From NCBI GenBank assembly GCA_964387775.1, contig CAYLZO010000093.1, positions 1-18,463 on the forward strand: a stretch of DNA of 18,463 nt, given 5' to 3'. Origin of the DNA: CAYLZO01 sp964387775 (GTDB taxonomy: Bacteria; Chloroflexota; Anaerolineae; JAAYZQ01). The notes under the pieces are model-generated. The model ran no database searches. It saw nothing but the letters and a program-made list of their open reading frames with translations, and was not told the DNA's origin. This document shows positions 14,982-18,463 of this stretch, piece by piece. Made by a program: the position numbers and the translations under genes. Numbering within the stretch: the first letter of the stretch is position 1; each line of letters opens with the position of its first letter.

Positions 14982-15974
14982 ATGTACGACCCCGAACTGA
15001 GTGACGTCATCGACGCCGCCTTTGCGCGGCTGGAGGCTGACCTGGCGGAGGCGGCGCCCTTCCTGGCGCCCCGGCTCACCGCCTGGATGCGCGACGCCGG
15101 CCGCGAGACCGTCGATCCGGCCGAGCGGTTCAAGCATCCCGAGTCCTACCCCATGCTTCTCCTGCCCTGGTGGCTGGAAGGCACGCTCCGGCCCGCGCCG
15201 GACCGGGCCTTTCAGGCCGACCTCGTCTACTCGACCCTGAACGGCTACCTCTTTATCCGCATGATCGACAACGTGATGGACGGCCACGCCACCGTCGAAA
15301 CCAAACTCCTGCCGGCACTCGGGTTCTTTCACACCCACTTCCAGGCCCCCTACCAGCGCTACTTTGCGCCCGACCATCCCTTCTGGACGTCGTTCCGGCG
15401 GGTGTGGTTCGCCTCGGCCGACGCCACCGTCCGGGATGCCACCTTGGCCGAGATCGACCGCGAGGCGTTCGTGCGGGTGGCGGCACAAAAGACGTGCGCC
15501 GTCCAGATCCCGCTGGCGGCCGTGGCCTACCGCTTCGAGCGGCCGGACCTCGTCGCGCCCTGGTCGCGGTTCGCCGACCTCTTTGGCTGCTGGCACCAGA
15601 TGCTAAACGACCTCTTTGACTGGCGCCGCGACACGCAGCACGGCACCCGGACCTACTTCCTCTGCGAGGCCGGCCGGCGCAAGGCCCCGGGCGAATCGGT
15701 GGCAGCCTGGGTGATGCGCGAGGGGTTCGACTGGGGGTTGGATTTCTTGCACGGCTGGATGGCCGAGCTCCAGGCCCTGGCCGCGGACCTCGGTAGCCCG
15801 GCCCTGGCCGCGGACCTCGGTAGCCCGGCCCTGGCCGCCTACCTCGACGCCCGCGAGGCGATGCTGCTCGAACGGCAGCAGCAGGTCAGCGCCGGGTTCC
15901 AGAGCATGCAGACCCTGGCCGCCGCCTTGCAGCAGGCCGCCGGCCCGAACCCAGACCAACCCGAAAAGACCTGA
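14982..15974 (+). CDS. Class I isoprenoid/terpene-synthase-fold protein
   Basis: A predicted 330-residue all-helical protein resembling the class I isoprenoid synthase fold, which ionises prenyl diphosphates using Mg2+. IRMIDNVMDGH gives a first metal motif DNxxD (Asp96 to Asp100), a variant of DDxxD with Asn in second place. MLNDLFDWRRD (Asn209 to Asp217) resembles the second NSE/DTE motif, NDxxSxxxE, with Asp for Ser and Asp for Glu. Spacing of about 110 residues between the motifs fits the family. Residues 265-283 contain a tandem ALAADLGSP duplication. The start is uncertain: ATG 14982 has only a weak GGTGG upstream, while GTG 14955 is in frame with none. The stop codon lies inside a palindromic repeat. 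It precedes the small peptide and squalene-cyclase-like genes. Product and substrate are unknown, and the altered motifs leave activity open. Confidence 0.65.
   Translation: MYDPELSDVIDAAFARLEADLAEAAPFLAPRLTAWMRDAGRETVDPAERFKHPESYPMLLLPWWLEGTLRPAPDRAFQADLVYSTLNGYLFIRMIDNVMDGHATVETKLLPALGFFHTHFQAPYQRYFAPDHPFWTSFRRVWFASADATVRDATLAEIDREAFVRVAAQKTCAVQIPLAAVAYRFERPDLVAPWSRFADLFGCWHQMLNDLFDWRRDTQHGTRTYFLCEAGRRKAPGESVAAWVMREGFDWGLDFLHGWMAELQALAADLGSPALAADLGSPALAAYLDAREAMLLERQQQVSAGFQSMQTLAAALQQAAGPNPDQPEKT
15774..15846 (+). repeat. In-frame 27-bp tandem duplication inside the terpene-synthase-like gene
   Basis: GCCCTGGCCGCGGACCTCGG plus TAGCCCG occurs twice in perfect tandem (15774-15800, 15801-15827), followed by a partial, diverged third copy (GCCCTGGCCGCCTACCTCG). 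It encodes ALAADLGSP twice, then ALAAYLDA. Identical copies suggest recent slippage. Confidence 0.9.
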
Positions 15975-16067
15975 CGGGTTTTCCGTTGACAACAGGGCGC
16001 GCGGCGGTGCAACCTGTGCCATTATCCAGATGGTGACCTTCTACCAACTGAAAAACCCGTCAGGTCT
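15967..16067. repeat. MITE-like element with about 22-bp inverted ends
   Basis: The left arm AGACCTGACGGGTTTT-CCGTTG (15967-15988) is mirrored by CAACTG-AAAAACCCGTCAGGTCT (16045-16067), with one gap and one mismatch in the arms. The centre of about 56 bases has no gene. The left arm supplies the last codon and the TGA stop of the preceding gene. Related copies lie at 16396-16434 and 18168-18182. Confidence 0.75.
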
Positions 16068-16068
16068 C

Positions 16069-16097
16069 TGGTCAATCGCACCAAAACGTGCTATAAT
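16069..16097 (+). promoter_or_regulatory. Promoter of the small NHLP-like peptide gene
   Basis: TGGTCA (16069-16074, 4 of 6 to consensus) and a perfect TATAAT (16092-16097) are separated by 17 bases. The -35 starts two bases after the right end of the repeat element. Transcription would begin near 16104, giving a leader of about 30 bases with a strong ribosome binding site. Confidence 0.6.
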
Positions 16098-16135
16098 CAC
16101 GTCCGACACAAACCAAAGGAGAGAGGAGCTACAGA

Positions 16136-16363
16136 ATGAACAGCAGTGAGAAGCCCCAATTCGGTTTTGAGTACCTGGCCAGCAAGGCCATCTTTGACCC
16201 CGATTTTGCCCAGGCCCTGGTCCAAGACCCGGCCCAGGCCCTGGAGAGCGTCGGCATCGAGCCCACGCCGGAGCTGCTCGACGCCATCAAAAAGGTGGAC
16301 GTCGCGTCGATCCTGGCCGTGGCCGAAGCCTTCGAGACCGGCCCGCAGGTCGGGCAAATGTAG
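16136..16363 (+). CDS. Os1348/NHLP-clan-like small peptide (RiPP-precursor-like)
   Basis: A 75-residue acidic peptide. Residues 10-66 (FGFEYLASKAIFDPDFAQAL, then VQDP, ALESVGIEPTPELLDAIKK and VDVASILAVAEAFE) follow the pattern of the Os1348/NHLP and Nif11-like leader group: an amphipathic helix, F-x-x-x-L-x-x-D-P-x-x-A-L-x-x-x-G, then TPEELxAI and a last helix. It has no Cys, and the tail ETGPQVGQM offers no lanthipeptide- or thiopeptide-type core. ATG 16136 is preceded by AAAGGAG (16115-16121) and GAGGAG (16123-16128), and a consensus-like promoter lies just upstream, so strong expression is expected. It stands between two terpene-cyclase-like genes. Possible roles are a modified peptide precursor, a carrier or a leader-like partner; the role is not known. 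Confidence 0.7.
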   Translation: MNSSEKPQFGFEYLASKAIFDPDFAQALVQDPAQALESVGIEPTPELLDAIKKVDVASILAVAEAFETGPQVGQM

Positions 16364-16395
16364 CGACGCGATCCATTTCCAGACGGCCACTTGCA

Positions 16396-16434
16396 AGACC
16401 TTTAGAGTTTGGTCCTTCAAAACCCGAAAGGTCT
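16396..16434 (+). repeat. Stem-loop between the peptide gene and the cyclase-like gene
   Basis: AGACCTTT (16396-16403) pairs with AAAGGTCT (16427-16434). After a small internal loop the stem continues as GTTT with AAAC. It is a diverged copy of the AGACCTGACGGGTTTT repeat family. It sits in the 85-base gap after the peptide stop, with no T-run, so it could stabilise or process the mRNA, or attenuate the downstream gene. Confidence 0.6.
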
Positions 16435-16448
16435 CGGTCCCATCTAGA

Positions 16449-17471
16449 ATGTCTACCGGAGCGATAGCGCAGGCCCTCTGCAACGCCCTCGATTTTCTGA
16501 GACGCAGCCAGCTGCCTTACGGCGAGTTCAGGACCTACGCCTCGCCCGACCCCCGGATGCAGGCCGGCTGTCGTTTCGACAGCTCGCCTTTCGTCACGTC
16601 GCTCGTGCTCTACGCCCTGGGGTTCGTGGGCGATCCGCGGGCGGAGGCGATGGTGGCCCGGGGCCTCGACTTTTTGGCCGCCGAGATGGAAGGCCCCGGC
16701 CTGTGGCGCTACTGGTCGTCGCGCAATCCGCGCCACCGGCAGCTCCCGCCCGACCTGGACGACGTCTGCTGCATCGCCCACGTCTTGCAGGCGCACGGCC
16801 GGCCCGTGCCCGACAATCGGGCCATCCTCCTGGCCAACCGGGACGGGGCGGGGCGGTTCTACACCTGGCTGGCGCCCCGGACCTCCGCGCCGCCCGAGCT
16901 GGTGGGGACCATCGACCGCCTCGTCGGCGCCGAGACGCTGCTGGCCATCCTGCTCTCCGGCACGATAAATGACGTCGATTGCGCCGTCAATGCCAACGTC
17001 CTCCTCTACCTGGGCCGGGACGACGAGACCCGGGGCGCCGTCGAGTACCTGCTGGGCGTCGTCCGCGACGGCCGGGAGCGCGAGTCCAGCGCCTTTTATC
17101 CCGACCCGCTGGCCTTTTACTACCTGCTCTCTCGGGCCTGGTCCAACGGGGTTTCGGCGCTGGCACCGACGCGGATGTCCGTGCTCGACCGGCTCCTGCC
17201 CCAGCAGGCGGGCGACGGCTCGTTCGGTACGTCGCTGCAAACGGCGCTGGCCGCCTGCACGCTGCTCAACTTCGAGCAGCGGGCGGCGGCGCTGGGCCGG
17301 GCCGTCGAGCATCTGTTGGCGACGCAGGGCCGGGACGGCTCGTGGCCTCGGCACGCCCTCTTCCTCGGCCCGGCGCCCTACTATGGCTCCGAGGAGCTGA
17401 CGACGGCGTTCTGCGTGGAGGCCTTGAGCCGCTTCACGTCCTCGGTCAGGATGGCCATCCCCGGCGAGTAG
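16449..17471 (+). CDS. Squalene-cyclase-like / prenyltransferase alpha-toroid protein with DxDD motif
   Basis: A 340-residue protein with the repeat pattern of the terpene cyclase / prenyltransferase alpha-alpha toroid. PPDLDDVCC contains DxDD (Asp102, Asp104, Asp105), the proton-donor motif of class II terpene cyclases such as squalene-hopene cyclase. NDVDCAVNANVLLYLG (174-189) is a second related repeat. QQAGDGSFG (252-260) and TQGRDGSW (292-299) are QW-like motifs, and YYGSEELTTAFCVEAL closes the fold. It is about half the size of squalene-hopene cyclase, so only one barrel fits and true class II activity is unproven. ATG 16449 has a poor ribosome binding site (GAAAGG far upstream), so translation may depend on the upstream peptide mRNA. 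Its last 91 bases overlap the convergent DUF2071 gene. Confidence 0.75.
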   Translation: MSTGAIAQALCNALDFLRRSQLPYGEFRTYASPDPRMQAGCRFDSSPFVTSLVLYALGFVGDPRAEAMVARGLDFLAAEMEGPGLWRYWSSRNPRHRQLPPDLDDVCCIAHVLQAHGRPVPDNRAILLANRDGAGRFYTWLAPRTSAPPELVGTIDRLVGAETLLAILLSGTINDVDCAVNANVLLYLGRDDETRGAVEYLLGVVRDGRERESSAFYPDPLAFYYLLSRAWSNGVSALAPTRMSVLDRLLPQQAGDGSFGTSLQTALAACTLLNFEQRAAALGRAVEHLLATQGRDGSWPRHALFLGPAPYYGSEELTTAFCVEALSRFTSSVRMAIPGE

Positions 17472-18139
17472 TGGCGGATGGGCGCCGACTCGGGCATCTC
17501 CAGCCCGGCCGCCTGGACGATGGTATTGGCCTCGACGTCGGCCTCGGCCGGCAGGACGACCAGCGGCAGGCGGTGGTCGCGCCCCTGGTAGAGCTTACCC
17601 TCCGGGCTGGCCGTAAAGTAGACGCGCCGCTCGTAGAGGAACGCTTCGAGGGAACTGGGCTCGGCGCAGAAGGGATCGCCGGCCGGGCCGTAGGTCGCGA
17701 CGAAATCGGCGGCGGGCGCCGCCTTGGTCGCGGGCCGGTGGCTCTCCATTCGAAAGCCGTCACCCAGGAAGCTGAATTCCATGTCCGACTGCCGGTAGGG
17801 CAGGTGGTAGAGGGCGCGGCTGATCCATACCCCGAGCTGGTTGTCAATGTCCATGCTCAGGAAAAAGAGGCCCGCCTGGTCGCCCACGCGCACGTAGGTG
17901 CGCAGGTCCACCTCCGGCGAGGTGTTCAGCCCCGGCAGCGGCGGCAGGTTGCGGAACTGGGCGACGGCCATGTTGAAGGCGTTCAGCGTCAGCCAGGCGT
18001 GGCCGTCGTAGGTCTCGATCTCCAGGCCGGGCGGCACCAGGGGCCGCAGCGTGTCTACGGGCAGCGGCCAGTGGAAAAAGAGCAGGCCCTCCTCGTTCTC
18101 GCGCAGCACCCAGTCAAAATCCTCGTTCGAGTCGATCAC
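17381..18139 (-). CDS. DUF2071 / YqjF-like protein
   Basis: A 252-residue protein of the DUF2071 (YqjF) family, related in fold to acetoacetate decarboxylase. FFHWPLPVDTLRPLVPPGLE (21-40) and DGHAWLTLNAFNMA are its hallmark N-terminal segments. RTYVRVGDQAGLFFLSMD and an YERRVYFTASPEGKLYQG-like segment follow the family pattern. No catalytic function is established for the family. GTG 18139 is preceded by AAGGAGG five bases or so upstream. It lies 45 bases downstream of the DUF4129 gene on the same strand, with a repeat copy between them, and may share its transcript. Its 3' end overlaps the cyclase-like gene by 91 bases in opposite orientation, and both reading frames look genuine there. Confidence 0.8.
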   Translation of the reverse strand: MIDSNEDFDWVLRENEEGLLFFHWPLPVDTLRPLVPPGLEIETYDGHAWLTLNAFNMAVAQFRNLPPLPGLNTSPEVDLRTYVRVGDQAGLFFLSMDIDNQLGVWISRALYHLPYRQSDMEFSFLGDGFRMESHRPATKAAPAADFVATYGPAGDPFCAEPSSLEAFLYERRVYFTASPEGKLYQGRDHRLPLVVLPAEADVEANTIVQAAGLEMPESAPIRHYSPGMAILTEDVKRLKASTQNAVVSSSEP

Positions 18140-18167
18140 TTTTCTCCTCCTTCTGTCTTTTCTGGAC

Positions 18168-18182
18168 TAGACCTGACGGGTC
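18168..18182. repeat. Copy of the AGACCTGACGGG palindromic repeat
   Basis: AGACC-TGACG-GGTCT is a short hairpin sharing AGACCTGACGGG with the arms at 15967 and 16067. It lies in the 45-base gap between the DUF4129 and DUF2071 genes. Confidence 0.6.
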
Positions 18183-18184
18183 TG

Positions 18185-18463
18185 TTACTTGCGTCCCAGC
18201 CACAGCCACCACAGCCGGCGGCGGAGCCGGGTCCACAGGTCCCGTACCCGCCACCCCTCGCGGTCGGAGGGGGGCTCGGGGCTGTACTGGGTCCGCACAA
18301 AGCTCTCGGCCAGGCGCTCGACCTCGGCGGGGGCCTCCTCGGCGGCCTGCTGCACCGGCGGCCAGCGGGCCGCCCGCCCCCGGCCGCGGAGGGCGTCGCC
18401 CAGCGCGGCGCCGTACTCGTGGGGCGTCTGGCCGTCGCGGAAGGGCTGGCCCAACCGCGCCCC
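18185..18463 (-). CDS. C-terminal end of a DUF4129 protein (partial; transglutaminase-like partner)
   Basis: The minus-strand frame is open to the window edge and ends at TAA 18187-18185; only about 92 residues are present. GQTPHEYGAALGDAL, then LAESFVRTQYSPEPPSDREG and a basic W-rich tail RLRRRLWWLWLGRK, match the DUF4129 domain. This domain usually forms the C-terminus of membrane-anchored transglutaminase-like proteins or stands alone. A TTG at 18454 could act as a start, but the open frame and the domain pattern indicate the gene continues beyond the window. It precedes the DUF2071 gene in the same direction. Confidence 0.65.
   Translation of the reverse strand, partial: GARLGQPFRDGQTPHEYGAALGDALRGRGRAARWPPVQQAAEEAPAEVERLAESFVRTQYSPEPPSDREGWRVRDLWTRLRRRLWWLWLGRK

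Noticed and set aside
14055..15596. 513-codon minus-strand open frame across the repeat cluster and the terpene-synthase-like gene
   Set aside because: It passes through repeats and includes long Arg/Pro-rich nonsense; no recognisable domain.

Overview
The window looks like a piece of a Chloroflexota chromosome or metagenome contig, most likely Anaerolineae-like. The signs are very GC-rich coding sequence, strong GGAG-type ribosome binding sites, a soluble-adenylyl-cyclase-like giant signalling ATPase, a lipoprotein joining a GH5-like and a GH114-like domain, an Os1348/NHLP-like small peptide gene, and dense families of short palindromic intergenic repeats. This taxonomic guess is inference; no rRNA, tRNA, phage, plasmid or CRISPR feature is visible.

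Layout. (1) Positions 1-4520, plus strand: a tight three-gene operon encoding an S49 (SppA-type) peptidase, a polytopic HGSNAT/DUF418-like acyltransferase and a cytosolic YwrD-like gamma-glutamyltransferase, with a TATAAT box and a palindrome plus T-run at the very start. (2) 4556-7026, minus: a secreted lipoprotein with GH5-like and GH114-like domains and its own TTGACA/TAGACT promoter. (3) 7043-10191, minus: a promoter, a structured leader with two related palindromes, an intact LonB/YcbZ-type protease, then two gene remnants joined head to tail (the 5' end of a MoSto-like amino acid kinase and the 3' end of an MFS transporter), closed by an intrinsic terminator. (4) 10345-14752, plus: a 1365-residue protein with two cyclase domains, an AAA ATPase and a TPR-like tail, flanked on both sides by copies of one palindromic repeat family. 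(5) 14982-17471, plus: a possible specialised-metabolism cassette made of a class I isoprenoid-synthase-fold protein, a 75-residue Os1348/NHLP-like peptide behind the best-looking plus-strand promoter in the window, and a compact squalene-cyclase-like protein with a DxDD motif and QW-like motifs. A palindromic repeat family (AGACCTGACGGGTTTT) lies in its intergenic gaps. (6) 17381-18463, minus: a DUF2071/YqjF-like gene that overlaps the cyclase-like gene tail to tail, and the C-terminal end of a DUF4129 protein that runs off the window.

The best candidate for an undescribed system is region 5: a RiPP-precursor-like peptide between proteins that resemble the two mechanistic classes of terpene cyclase. 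The second is the tandem palindrome in the lon-like leader, whose two copies differ by paired, structure-preserving substitutions. All family assignments come from reading motifs, not from database searches.
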